From the NCBI GenBank assembly GCA_025362235.1, contig JANYGZ010000004.1, forward strand, positions 1-34,877: a stretch of 34,877 bases of DNA. Direction: 5' to 3'. Both the position numbers and the translations under genes were made by a program. A model generated the notes under the pieces. It saw only the letters and a program-made list of their open reading frames with translations, made no database searches and was not told the origin of the DNA. This DNA is from Ferruginibacter sp. GTDB taxonomy: Bacteria > Bacteroidota > Bacteroidia > Chitinophagales > Chitinophagaceae. Shown here piece after piece: positions 26,671 to 34,384 of this stretch; position 1 is the stretch's first letter; each line of letters starts with the position of its first letter.

Positions 26671-27267
26671 GAAGCGATCATCCGTTAATTGCCGTAGCAT
26701 AAAGTCGGCAACGTCTGCCCTTGAAATTTTGGGCATTCCCTTCATGGCTAGTTTTTCTGCCGCACTGTATGTACCGGTGAATGGGCCATTGGTAAGCTTA
26801 GCAGGGCAAATGATGGTCCAGTCGAGTGCACTGTTACAAAGCATTGTGTCCGCTTTTGCTTTGTCGCTGTAAATATTTTTTAAGGGCAGGCGAAAGATCA
26901 ATTTTTGAATAAAATTGGCCTGTTCAAAAGTTTCACCTACACCAAAGGCCGAAAGTAATATTACTCGCTTAACACTCGCAGCTTTCATGGCGGGTATCAA
27001 ACTGGTAACTGCATGCAACATTAAATCAGATGATTTGAGTGAGTTACCTGTACCCAATGCACTCAACACAGCATCCTGTCCATTAAGCGCATTTGTTAAC
27101 GTGGCTTCATCCAAAACATCTCCTTTAATAACCGTTAGGTTTTCATTCATCAGATGAAGTTTTGCGGGATCACGAACAAGCACAGTAACCTGGTAAAATT
27201 TATCTAAAGCCTGTTTTACCAGTAGCTGGCCGGTTGGGCCCGTAGCGCCTACAATTAATATTTTCAT
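26641..27267 (-). CDS. NAD(P)-binding oxidoreductase, atypical SDR/NmrA-like
   Basis: The glycine-rich cofactor motif GATGPTGQ is at residues 7-14, followed by QVTVLVRDPAKL (NADP-type basic residue), GDVLDEATLTNAL, VLSALGTG and a C-terminal ISRADVADFMLRQ. This is the pattern of atypical short-chain dehydrogenases used as flavin/biliverdin reductase-like or regulatory NmrA-like proteins. It is cytosolic; the substrate is unknown. Confidence 0.9.
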   Translation of the reverse strand: MKILIVGATGPTGQLLVKQALDKFYQVTVLVRDPAKLHLMNENLTVIKGDVLDEATLTNALNGQDAVLSALGTGNSLKSSDLMLHAVTSLIPAMKAASVKRVILLSAFGVGETFEQANFIQKLIFRLPLKNIYSDKAKADTMLCNSALDWTIICPAKLTNGPFTGTYSAAEKLAMKGMPKISRADVADFMLRQLTDDRFLKKIAILMS

Positions 27268-27535
27268 AGCTTATTATTTATAGGGGTAAAGTACAAACAA
27301 TTGATATAATATTGGGGGATATTATTTATTGGGAGAGGGTGAAGAATTACATAGATTGAGAGCACTCGTTTGCTTGATTAATTTTTCTGCTTTTCCATTA
27401 CCAGTTTGTATATGTTTTGCTTAAAATGGTAGGGTACGACTGAATAGAGAAGTTAACTAATGGTTGTTGTGTTCGGTTAAGGACACCTACCATCAGAACA
27501 GATTTATTGTACAAATTCAGTTGGAGCAAAAAAAA

Positions 27536-28009
27536 CTACTTTTCATTTTTTACTTTCCCCTTTACCATCCCTTTTTGATATGACTGCACATCTTTCGCAT
27601 CTTCCAGCTTTAATGAAATTACCACTATCAATATTATTTGTATAATCATGCCCCGTACATTGGGAGTAGCGGCAAAAATAATATTCAAGATCATTACCAA
27701 CACAACAAAAGCGATAGTGGCAACAAAAGCAGAAAAGGGTTGCTGGCTACTGTATACGGCCAGGCAATAATATACTGCTATTACCGCCAGGTTTATTGCC
27801 ACAGTCAACCAGTCCAGCGTTTGGTTATTCATAATCATAAAAAAAACAAACATCAATAAAGAAAGAGTGGCAAAAATGTAGATGCTTATAATGGGTTTAT
27901 CAAGGCCATCCAGTTTTTTGCGATAATTATAAAAAGCTTCGTCTTCAATAAAATCTACTATTGGGTTCTGTTGTGGCTGTTGGTTAATATTCATTGGCGT
28001 TGTGTTCAA
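27536..28009 (-). CDS. Integral membrane protein of unknown function
   Basis: No family is recognised. The 157 residues comprise a polar N-terminus rich in Gln/Pro/Asn, an acidic-aromatic stretch (DFIEDEAFYNYRKKL), and about four hydrophobic helices between residues 40 and 135 (IYIFATLSLLMFVFFMI; LTVAINLAVIAVYYCLAVY; FVATIAFVVLVMILNIIF; MIIQIILIVVISLKL). A basic C-terminal tail ends GMVKGKVKNEK. The 270 bp between this gene and 27267 holds nothing I can identify. Confidence 0.72.
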   Translation of the reverse strand: MNTTPMNINQQPQQNPIVDFIEDEAFYNYRKKLDGLDKPIISIYIFATLSLLMFVFFMIMNNQTLDWLTVAINLAVIAVYYCLAVYSSQQPFSAFVATIAFVVLVMILNIIFAATPNVRGMIIQIILIVVISLKLEDAKDVQSYQKGMVKGKVKNEK

Positions 28010-28132
28010 TGCAATATAGGTAAAAGCACCACTATTTCCAATAAAGCTATAGTTTACGGAGACAGAATAGAAAAGTAAATAAAGGAAAATCTTTTGTAGG
28101 CAGTAGTTTCCCTTTTAATCCCAAACATATCG

Positions 28133-28573
28133 CTATTCTTTATTATTGTCTCTTTTCCAAACGGTGTGAAAAATTCCATGGTAATGCGTTACTTCACCTT
28201 TGTCGTTGGTCATCGTCCAAACATATTTTCCATAGGTATATGCCAAAGTTCCATCATCAGATACTTTTACAAAATCTGGTTTCCATTCGGCTTTTGCATT
28301 TTTATAAAAAGGCTTGTCATAAAATTGTTTAATGCCGGGTTTACCATAAATAAGCGAATCATTTCCTCTTTTGATTACAGCATTATCATCTGCATATTTT
28401 TCAAAGGCAAATGCTACACCGGTTGTAATTAAATCCTGGTTGAAATTTTTTTCAACCTCCATAATTTCCTGTTTGAGGATTTCCTTATTGGTTGCTTTAG
28501 TTTGGGCAAAAACAACAGTATTACAAAAAAATATTATTGTAAAAAATAAGGCAATCTTACAAATGGCAGACAT
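28133..28573 (-). CDS. Exported SnoaL/DUF4440-like NTF2-fold protein
   Basis: From the ATG at 28573, a signal peptide (ICKIALFFTIIFFCNTVVFA) precedes an NTF2-fold domain with EVEKNFNQDLITTGVAFAFE, YADDNAVIKRGND, a GKPGIKQFYD turn, and the C-terminal strands TYGKYVWTM and YHGIFHTVWKR. The longer in-frame start at 28648 runs into the repeat upstream and is rejected. This is the leftmost gene preceded by a copy (A) of the array repeat. Confidence 0.83.
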   Translation of the reverse strand: MSAICKIALFFTIIFFCNTVVFAQTKATNKEILKQEIMEVEKNFNQDLITTGVAFAFEKYADDNAVIKRGNDSLIYGKPGIKQFYDKPFYKNAKAEWKPDFVKVSDDGTLAYTYGKYVWTMTNDKGEVTHYHGIFHTVWKRDNNKE

Positions 28574-28610
28574 GGTGTATATATTTAAGTTTGATAAATT
28601 ATGGCAGTTG

Positions 28611-28771
28611 CAACATGCCGGCAGGTTGCCGTTAGCACACGCCGCCATGGAAAATAAAATAACTTTTTCGAATATGGAAGACTGGCTCTTTTAATACAAG
28701 GCTATTCAACGTTGGGGTTTCACTGTTAGTAAATTATAATTTAACAGGTATTAAATGAAAACACCGCTGGA
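28611..28771. repeat. Array repeat copy A (right part only)
   Basis: This copy begins with a GCCGGCAGG hairpin and GTTAGCAC. It then matches the shared block CCATGGAAAATAAAATAAC, CTATTCAACGTTGGGGTTTC and the palindromic GTAAATTATAATTTAAC, ending near AAAACACCGC. The left hairpins present in copies B-G are missing, replaced by the leader of the 28573 gene. Confidence 0.85.
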
Positions 28772-28819
28772 ACAGAGGCAACAGGGTATTATTTAAAAAA
28801 ATCTTTTTTGCAATAACCA

Positions 28820-28936
28820 GACTCCCGAAGTTTTAAAAACTTCGGAAGTCTTCAGTAGGATATTATTTCGGCTCTGTAGCTTGGCGAGCCGGTTAAGGCC
28901 AAACCTCGCCTGGGAATTTCTTTGAAGACTCAGAGC
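28820..28936. repeat. Hairpin and nested inverted repeats upstream of the array's left DoxX gene
   Basis: The arms GACTCCCGAAG (28820) and CTTCGGAAGTC (ending 28850), with TTTTAAAAA between them, form a near-perfect stem of a type frequent between Bacteroidota genes. Next, GCTCTG (28871) pairs with CAGAGC (28931-28936), enclosing a second stem GGCGAG/CTCGCC (28883, 28905). Beyond these the region 28772-28945 shows no gene. The first stem could terminate the DoxX transcript. Confidence 0.6.
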
Positions 28937-28945
28937 GGAAAATTG

Positions 28946-29302
28946 CTAAAATCTACCGAACGCAACAAAGGCAGCAAGAGCAAGCATAACAATATTGAAC
29001 ATAATTTCTCTGTTCTCCTTATATTTTGCATGATGAAAAATTGCAAGCAATTGAACAACTGCTAATGAAGTTGCAGAAATCGGTGTCAGTATAGGAACGA
29101 TGTTAAGAAGCCACGGAAGAATTAATCCTATCGCTCCCAAAAGCTCTGCAACTCCTATCAAGCGAACTGTTGATAATGGAAACCTGTCTGCCCACTTAAC
29201 AGTTTTCACCAATTTGTAAATGGGTTGAGTTGATTTCATCATACCTGCCATTGCAAACATCGCTGCAAGAATTCCCTGAACAATCCAAAGTGCTGTATTC
29301 AT
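28946..29302 (-). CDS. DoxX-family membrane protein
   Basis: This 118-residue protein has four hydrophobic segments and the DoxX/DoxD-like arrangement: LAAMFAMAGMMKST after the first helix, FPLSTVRLIGVAELLGAIGL in the second, and LLAIFHHAKYKENR before the last. The family function is poorly defined; members occur near redox or stress genes. It follows a broken gene remnant (29313-29578) and was probably part of the same transcription unit, downstream of the divergent HxlR regulator. Confidence 0.88.
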   Translation of the reverse strand: MNTALWIVQGILAAMFAMAGMMKSTQPIYKLVKTVKWADRFPLSTVRLIGVAELLGAIGLILPWLLNIVPILTPISATSLAVVQLLAIFHHAKYKENREIMFNIVMLALAAFVAFGRF

Positions 29303-29312
29303 AATTTATGTT

Positions 29313-29578
29313 TTAAACTGTTTTTGCAAATGCCTTCATGAATGCTGTGAAGTCAGCCAATGTATGATGCTCTATAATTTTTTTGTCTTTAATCTTGTCA
29401 ATAACAAATGCCTCCAATGTAATCTTATTTCCTGTGCCAGCTTTGCCAATTCAATAATTTCCTGAATCCGTTGATGATGGCTTGTCCGGTTTCCTGTAAC
29501 AGCATCAGGCACTATGTTTCCGAAAGTATAAAACCCAAATTCAAACCGTGGGGTTTCACCGTTTATAGTATTGTCCAT
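29313..29578 (-). pseudogene. Deletion scar joining LLM-oxidoreductase start to another gene's end
   Basis: From the ATG at 29578, about 48 residues match the N-terminus of LLM-class flavin-dependent oxidoreductases (FEFGFYTFGNIVPD, QRIQEIIELAKLAQE). The sequence then switches, in a different frame, to an unrelated C-terminus (ITLEAFVIDKIKDKK, then EHHTLADFTAFMKAF) ending at the stop 29313-29315. That tail resembles the end of a SnoaL/NTF2-type protein. A deletion around 29433, near GGAAAT, removed the middle of both genes. Neither product can be functional. Confidence 0.75.
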
Positions 29579-29622
29579 TTTTCTTTTCTTAAATTATTTA
29601 TCAATTAATTTTTTTTAGGGTA

Positions 29623-29675
29623 CAAAGATATCTATATTTGCTTACTAAAAGTAAGCAGTTACCTAAAAGTAAGCA
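29623..29675. promoter_or_regulatory. Divergent promoters with HxlR-type operator
   Basis: A + strand -7 box TATATTTG (29633-29640, exact TAnnTTTG) and a minus-strand one (TATCTTTG read from 29630 to 29623) face outward. The first runs straight into the inverted repeat GCTTAC-TAAAA-GTAAGC (29640-29656). The half CTAAAAGTAAGCA is repeated directly at 29645-29657 and 29663-29675. The site sits just before the HxlR start at 29678, so binding would block the regulator's own promoter and probably the opposite one. Confidence 0.7.
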
Positions 29676-29677
29676 CA

Positions 29678-30034
29678 ATGGCTAAAACAGCGGATAGAAA
29701 AAAGAAAGTAGATTGCCTGTCAAGAATGATGGCTGTCAGGGATGCATTGGATGTAATCAACGGAAAATGGAAATTAATGATTTTAATCTCCATCTCTGAT
29801 GGCAATAGCCGGTTCAGAGAAATTGAACGAAGCATTCCCAAAATAAATTCTAAGGTTCTTGCTAAAGAGTTGAAAGATTTAGAAGAGCATCAGTTGATAA
29901 AACGAACTGTCATTGACGGTTACCCTGTCCTGATAGAATATACAGCAACCGATTATGTAATGTCGTTGGAGAAAGTAATGGATTCGTTATACGATTGGGG
30001 CGTTAACCATCGTAAAAAAATATTTGCTAAATAG
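29678..30034 (+). CDS. HxlR-family winged-helix regulator
   Basis: The 118-residue protein carries the HxlR pattern: a conserved Cys near the start (VDCLSRMMAVRDALD), INGKWKLMILISI, RFREIERSIPKINSKVLAKE as the recognition region, and the wing (KRTVIDGYPVLIEYTAT). HxlR proteins often sense electrophiles or redox state through that Cys. It is divergent from the LLM remnant and DoxX gene, which fits control of those genes, now partly lost. Its start overlaps an obvious operator. Confidence 0.93.
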   Translation: MAKTADRKKKVDCLSRMMAVRDALDVINGKWKLMILISISDGNSRFREIERSIPKINSKVLAKELKDLEEHQLIKRTVIDGYPVLIEYTATDYVMSLEKVMDSLYDWGVNHRKKIFAK

Positions 30035-30112
30035 TACTCTTTCCGGGCAACGTTTTTCTTACTTATAGCCTTGTGTGATGGCGGGACCTTGCTGGGAATT
30101 AGGATACTTTTA

Positions 30113-30649
30113 TTAGTTGCTGTGATTCTTTTCCCTTTTTCTAATTACCCGTTTAATTAATAAAGCCATTCCGAGCAAAATCATTACTAATAAAAGTGTA
30201 ATATAAACTGGATAATTCTTAGGCTGGCCTGTCATTGTTCCCTGCCATCCAATAAACAACCACCTGTTATCTTTAAATACCCATGTTTGAGTGAAAAATA
30301 CATCTGCAACTAATAGCGATTTTATGTAGAACTTGATGCGTCCGGTAGTAATGGCAATGTCATTGTAAAAACGTGTTTCTTTTTGAATGATTTTATTTGT
30401 TGAACCTTTGAATTTCTCAATTAAATTAACGGCTTCTTGTTTGCCCATATAAGTTCCGTCTGCATTTATAGTGAGGTAGTCGCCACCCGTTATTTCTGCA
30501 AAACCTTTTTTATCTCCATTTGAAAAACAATCGAACATTTTTTGCTCAGTTATTTCAAGTTGAGCTTTCAATTGTTCATTGGGCTGTTGAGATAGTGCTA
30601 TACATACAGATATTAAAAACATCGCCAGAAAACATATTTTCTTTTTCAT
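30113..30649 (-). CDS. Exported NTF2/DUF4440-like protein with C-terminal membrane anchor
   Basis: A signal peptide (MKKKICFLAMFLISVCIALS) precedes a DUF4440-like NTF2 domain (EQKMFDCFSNGDKKGFAEIT, YLTINADGTYMGKQEAVNLI, TQTWVFKDNRWLFIGWQGT). A hydrophobic helix near 150-168 (YITLLLVMILLGMALLI) and a basic tail end the protein. The domain would face outward with the tail in the cytosol; no activity is assigned. It is the first array gene to the right of the HxlR gene, and repeat copy B lies upstream. Confidence 0.82.
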   Translation of the reverse strand: MKKKICFLAMFLISVCIALSQQPNEQLKAQLEITEQKMFDCFSNGDKKGFAEITGGDYLTINADGTYMGKQEAVNLIEKFKGSTNKIIQKETRFYNDIAITTGRIKFYIKSLLVADVFFTQTWVFKDNRWLFIGWQGTMTGQPKNYPVYITLLLVMILLGMALLIKRVIRKREKNHSN

Positions 30650-30688
30650 TTTAATCGTTTAAATATGCAGATCAATTATAGCAGCTTA

Positions 30689-30800
30689 CACGTAAATATA
30701 TGCATTTAGATGTTTCGTAAGTTAAATTTTTGGAGCTAAAAAGCAGGTCATTAATAGTATACATTTTCAATCTGAATTAAGTGAAAACCCCACCAGCGCA
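30689..30800. repeat. Array repeat copy B (internal deletion)
   Basis: Copy B starts with CACGTAAATATATGC, includes GTCATTAATAGTATACATTT, and then jumps directly to AAGTGAAAACCCC. The middle 120 bp or so present in copies C, E and F is absent. The joint lies between the second hairpin's right arm and the last hairpin's right arm. Confidence 0.85.
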
Positions 30801-30825
30801 AAGAAAGCTGGTGTTAGGTACTTGC

Positions 30826-31407
30826 TTATCCTTTCAATGCTATTTCTATTCTTTTATCAGGAATTAACCACATAATGGCAACAAAAACAAAAATACCACA
30901 GGAAATTAAAGGATGTACATAAGCCAAAGGAATGGCAACAACATAAGCCAAAGTTGATATCTTACCTTTTTTATCGCTGTCGCTTTCAATCGCTTTTCCT
31001 AAAACCGAATCTTTTCCATGTAATTTTATTAAAGTGAAAGTCAAAATAGTATAAGCAATTCCTGAAAGGAACAATACAACCGCCATTAAAATTACTGGAT
31101 TTCTGGCAAAATGATTTTCACCCATCCAAGCGGTAACAAAGGGTTGTAGTGATAAACAAAATAATAAAAAGCCATTGGCTAATAACACTTTTCCATTCAC
31201 TTTTTGAACCGTTTGAAATAAATGATGATGATTGTTCCAATAAATCCAAACCATAATAAAACTAAATAAATACGACAAAAATCTGGGAACCAATTCCGAT
31301 AAATTGTTCCATTCTGCACCGTGTGGTGCTTTCATTTCCAATACCATTATGGTAACGATAATGGCGAAAACCCCATCGCTAAATGCCTCCAGTCTGTTTT
31401 TATTCAT
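30826..31407 (-). CDS. TMEM175-family potassium channel
   Basis: The N-terminus has the family signature RLEAFSDGVFAIIVTIMVLE, in which the first helix lines the pore. About six helices follow within 193 residues, the size of bacterial single-repeat TMEM175 proteins that assemble as tetramers and conduct K+. Other visible helices include LSYLFSFIMVWIYWNNHHHL and VILMAVVLFLSGIAYTILTF. It sits alone between repeat copies B (25 bp past its stop) and C (49 bp before its start). Confidence 0.93.
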   Translation of the reverse strand: MNKNRLEAFSDGVFAIIVTIMVLEMKAPHGAEWNNLSELVPRFLSYLFSFIMVWIYWNNHHHLFQTVQKVNGKVLLANGFLLFCLSLQPFVTAWMGENHFARNPVILMAVVLFLSGIAYTILTFTLIKLHGKDSVLGKAIESDSDKKGKISTLAYVVAIPLAYVHPLISCGIFVFVAIMWLIPDKRIEIALKG

Positions 31408-31455
31408 TTTTTAAAATATCGTTAATGCTATTTTGCATGTCAAACTTGTACATAA

Positions 31456-31700
31456 CACGTAAATATATGCTTTCAGATATTGCATTTTATTAAATTTTTG
31501 GGTGTTGAAAATAACGTCATAAATAGTATACATTTTCAACCTGCCGGTAGCCAAATTGTCGTTAGCTAACCCATCATGGAAAATAGGATAACCTTTTAAA
31601 TATAGGGAGCGGCTCTTTTAATACGAGGCCATTGACCGGCAGGGTTTCACTATTAGTAAATTATAATTTAACAAGCATTAAATGAAAATCCCGCAGAGCA
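31456..31700. repeat. Array repeat copy C (full length)
   Basis: A near-complete copy. The left inverted repeat starts CACGTAAATATATGC. The second hairpin is GTTGAAAAT/ATTTTCAAC around AACGTCATAAATAGTATAC. The middle block has CATGGAAAATAGGATAACC and GCGGCTCTTTTAATACGAGG, and the last inverted repeat is AGGGTTTCA/TGAAAATCCC enclosing GTAAATTATAATTTAAC. It ends 21 bp before the stop codon of the gene on its right and fills the 31408-31721 gap. Confidence 0.9.
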
Positions 31701-31721
31701 AAAGCAAACTATGTGCTTAGA

Positions 31722-32111
31722 TTAATTCTGCAACCAACTTGCGTGACGTGCAATGACTTGCCAATTATTTGTTTGTTGTTTAACCCAAACATCAGTCATC
31801 AAAAATTGACCATTCCATTCTTTACCGTTCACAGTTGCTTCTTGCTGATACCAAATATTTAATAACGCAGTATTCCCATTTATGCGAACATCTATTTTAT
31901 CAAATTGAAAACTTTGGCAATCATATTTAGGAAGAGCTAAAATCCACTGCTCTTTAGTCATTAATTCTCCTGTAGAAAGAGAGCTGGTAAGCGTAAAGTC
32001 ATCGGCAATTAATTCCCGCACAACTTTTTCATCTTTAGTTTTCCATGCATTCATCCAACGATTTTCAAGGTCAAAAAAAATTTGGTGAAAATTAGTTTGA
32101 TTATTTGTCAT
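31722..32111 (-). CDS. Cytosolic NTF2-like (DUF4440) protein
   Basis: From the ATG at 32111, 129 residues form an NTF2-fold domain: LENRWMNAWKTKDEKVVREL, ADDFTLTSSLSTGELMTKEQ, LNIWYQQEATVNG and a C-terminal TDVWVKQQTNNWQVIARHAS. The longer in-frame start at 32162 would reach into repeat copy D and is rejected. No signal peptide is visible. As a single-gene array unit it lies between copies C and D; its role is unknown. Confidence 0.85.
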   Translation of the reverse strand: MTNNQTNFHQIFFDLENRWMNAWKTKDEKVVRELIADDFTLTSSLSTGELMTKEQWILALPKYDCQSFQFDKIDVRINGNTALLNIWYQQEATVNGKEWNGQFLMTDVWVKQQTNNWQVIARHASWLQN

Positions 32112-32159
32112 AAAGTTGATTTTAAATCTTGTAAAATACTGATTCTTATGCAGGGGGCT

Positions 32160-32342
32160 CACATAAATATATGCAATTAGATATTACTTGTTTTAAATTT
32201 TTGGTGTTGAACATAACATCATTAATAGTCACATTTTCAACCTGCTTACCGGCAGGCAGGTTGTCATTAGCAAGTCCGCCAGGGAAAATAAAATAACATT
32301 TCGAATATAGGAAGCGGCTCATTTAATACATACCAACATTGG
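32160..32342. repeat. Array repeat copy D (right end lost)
   Basis: Copy D matches from CACATAAATATATGC through CATTAATAG and a longer middle hairpin (CCTGC-TTACCGGCA-GCAGG type). It continues into GGGAAAATAAAATAACATTT and GCGGCTCATTTAATAC, then stops at AACATTGG. The final GGGGTTT palindrome is replaced by unrelated sequence up to the DoxX stop at 32371. Confidence 0.85.
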
Positions 32343-32370
32343 CAGCGTACACAGACAAGCGGAGTAATTA

Positions 32371-32805
32371 TTACAGTTTTTTATAGCGACGCATTAAGAA
32401 GTAATCAACTGAAAAGCGATCGTCTTCCCGTGGCATAATAAGTATGAACAAGAGTAATGTCAAACGGGGAATCATATGCGTGTGAAACTCATATAATGGT
32501 TCTTTGAGAAGATGCCCGAATGTTACTAACACCAATACAAAACCAAGTAAAACCAGCGCATTCCGGGTTTGAAAACCAATAATTATAAAAGCTCCTGCTA
32601 CAAGTTCAATAAAAGGGATAATAGTACCAACCGCCCATAGCGCTGATATTGGTAAAAAAGTTTCTGAATAAGGCTCCACGAAAAATTTGCGTGCATGTTC
32701 CAGGGCCCCCATTTGAAAAACTTTGTAGATTCCTGCCATAAAGAAAATTAATCCAAGAACAGCTCGTGCGAATAAGAGTGCCCAACTCCGGTTAGTATTA
32801 TTCAT
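32371..32805 (-). CDS. DoxX-family membrane protein
   Basis: This 144-residue protein has four membrane helices with the DoxX-like pattern: ARAVLGLIFFMAGIYKVFQM, SALWAVGTIIPFIELVAGAF, LVLLGFVLVLVTFGHLL, and HTHMIPRLTLLLFILIMPRE. It is a distinct sequence from the DoxX protein at 28946, so the two are not recent copies. Possible redox or sulfur-related roles are family knowledge only. It is an isolated array unit between copies D and E. Confidence 0.88.
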   Translation of the reverse strand: MNNTNRSWALLFARAVLGLIFFMAGIYKVFQMGALEHARKFFVEPYSETFLPISALWAVGTIIPFIELVAGAFIIIGFQTRNALVLLGFVLVLVTFGHLLKEPLYEFHTHMIPRLTLLLFILIMPREDDRFSVDYFLMRRYKKL

Positions 32806-32934
32806 TTAGCAATTGTTATTCTGAGTAAGTTAGGCAAATTAGTGGTTTTCAAACTCAATTTTTAAAAATGTGAAACCATGAATATTTAAGAGTAAGCCTG
32901 AGAAATCGACAGAAATTGCAACCACACGTAAATA

Positions 32935-33165
32935 TATGCAATTCGATATTATGGGTTTAAATTTTTTGGTGTTGAAAATCCCGTCATTAATAGTATACAT
33001 TTTCAACATGCTGCTGATGGATTGCCGTTAACACGTCCACCATGGAAAATAAAATGCTTTTTCGAATATATAAGAGTGGTTCTTTTAATATGAGGCTATT
33101 CAACGTTGGGGTTTCACTGTTAGTAAATTATAATTTGTAAGCATTGGTTTAAAACCCCGCCGGAA
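32935..33165. repeat. Array repeat copy E (full length)
   Basis: Copy E starts CACGTAAATATATGC, contains the hairpin GTTGAAAAT/ATTTTCAAC, then CCATGGAAAATAAAATGC and GAGGCTATTCAACGTTGG. It closes with GGGGTTT (33108-33114) pairing with AAACCCC (33152-33158). It ends 13 bp before the RDD stop codon and occupies most of the 32806-33178 gap; the 130 bp to the DoxX start holds nothing else. Confidence 0.9.
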
Positions 33166-33178
33166 AAGAATTTAACTA

Positions 33179-33736
33179 CTATTTTTGAATCACAAAAGTT
33201 TGTCCAATGATGTCATGCAAAGCTCGCCTTCTTGGGTCAGCAATTAGAAAGATAGCATCAACAAGTGAAAGCAGGCTTAGTGCCAGTGTAATCCATGTTG
33301 CGCCTGTCATAGCGTTCGACAATGACGTGTAAGCAGCGGTGGAATTAATTTTTTGAAATTCTGGGGCCATGAACGTTATAAATGTAGTAATTCCAATTAT
33401 TAGCCTTGACGATATGTCAAAAACATTCCGTAGTATGATATTTTTGATCGCAGGATCGTCGAAGTTGACGTCAACAATTGTCAATTTCATTGCCATTTTA
33501 CCTAAAGTGGCTTTATACCTCGCTTCAAGGAACGGCTTATAAGCAAGTGCAATTATAAAAGTTATTAAAAACAAGGGAAGACTTTTCCATGTGGATTTAT
33601 TGAAGGTGTCAATAACTATAAATGGGATTAGAATAAGCCCATCAATGAGCGAGGCGAAGAAACGTTGCCAAAAAGTACTGTAATTAACTTGAGTATCTTC
33701 TATATCAGCCAATAGGTCTTGTGGTTGGTTAATCAT
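33179..33736 (-). CDS. RDD-family membrane protein
   Basis: The RDD hallmark is present: FWQRFFASLIDGLILIPFIV with Arg in the first helix and the Asp after it, then YKATLGKMAMKLTIVDVN, and the closing DPRRRALHDIIGQTFVI. Three or more helices (LPLFLITFIIALAYKPFL; IIGITTFITFMAPEF; TWITLALSLLSLVDAIFLI) complete 185 residues. Some RDD proteins are ion or compatible-solute transporters; this one's substrate is unknown. It is an array unit between copies E and F. Confidence 0.9.
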   Translation of the reverse strand: MINQPQDLLADIEDTQVNYSTFWQRFFASLIDGLILIPFIVIDTFNKSTWKSLPLFLITFIIALAYKPFLEARYKATLGKMAMKLTIVDVNFDDPAIKNIILRNVFDISSRLIIGITTFITFMAPEFQKINSTAAYTSLSNAMTGATWITLALSLLSLVDAIFLIADPRRRALHDIIGQTFVIQK

Positions 33737-33779
33737 TGCGTGTATTGTGTTTAGAGGTGTTATGTTTTAATCTTGTTGT

Positions 33780-34015
33780 CACGTAAATATATGGAATTAA
33801 ATATTACGTGCATTAAATTGGTGTTGAAAATTTCGTCATTAATAGGATACATTTTCACACGCCCTTCAGGAAGGGTGTCGTCAGCACTGTCACTATGGAG
33901 AATAAAATAACTTTTCGAATATAGCGGCTCATTTATTGCAAAGGCAATTCAACGTATAGGGTTCACTGTTAGTATATTATTATTGAAAGTGCATTGGGTG
34001 AAAACCCCGGCGATA
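33780..34015. repeat. Array repeat copy F (full length)
   Basis: Copy F has the best-preserved left palindrome: CACGTAAATAT and ATATTACGTG around ATGGAATTAA. The second hairpin is degraded on its right side (ATTTTCACA). The middle block has CTATGGAGAATAAAATAAC, and the right end GGGTTCACTG is followed by AAAACCCCGG. Its right end is only 5 bp from the toxin gene's stop codon, and its left end 43 bp from the RDD start. Confidence 0.9.
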
Positions 34016-34020
34016 CTAAT

Positions 34021-34384
34021 TTATTTTTTGATGCCCTTAATTAGATCTTTGAGTTCTTTATCAGAGATATTATCTACATCAGATTTATCGTAAATGGTTA
34101 CTAAGTTAACAGTAATTTCTTCATCAGATGTTTTCTCTGTAAAGCCAATTAATATTGATTCAACCAAAGTAATAACTCTTGCCCCACCACTTTTCCCTTT
34201 CCCCCTTACTTGAAATCTTGAGTCTTATTTTATATGCTTCCTGTCCTAAGGGTGTACCAAGCCGGGGTGTTTCTATAAGTTCTTTTTCAAGGGTTAGCAA
34301 GTCTTTTGATAAAGAATGATACGTTTTAAGTAAGGGTTTTGCAGCTACCTTAAATGACGGAGTGATTCTAACTGTTACTTTCAC
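34021..34384 (-). pseudogene. RelE/ParE-like toxin gene, frameshifted
   Basis: From the ATG at 34384 the protein begins KVTVRITPSFKVAAKPLLK and continues to YKIRLKISSKG, typical of a Bacteroidota RelE/ParE-type toxin. It then leaves frame at a run of five Gs (34201-34205). With four Gs the frame would continue GKGKSGGARVITLVES to GFTEKTSDEEITVNLVTIYD and end at 34021, about 120 residues, the usual length. It overlaps the antitoxin gene by 17 bp. Either the toxin has been inactivated or the extra G is a sequencing error. Confidence 0.75.

Noticed and set aside
28650..33140. Short peptide starting MENK within the repeats
   Set aside because: The frame starting at the conserved ATGGAAAAT differs in length and sequence between copies A, C and E, so it is not under coding constraint.
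32946..33150. 32-codon frame inside repeat copy E (starting near the CCATGG)
   Set aside because: It is open only in this copy; the same position carries early stops in copies A, C and F.
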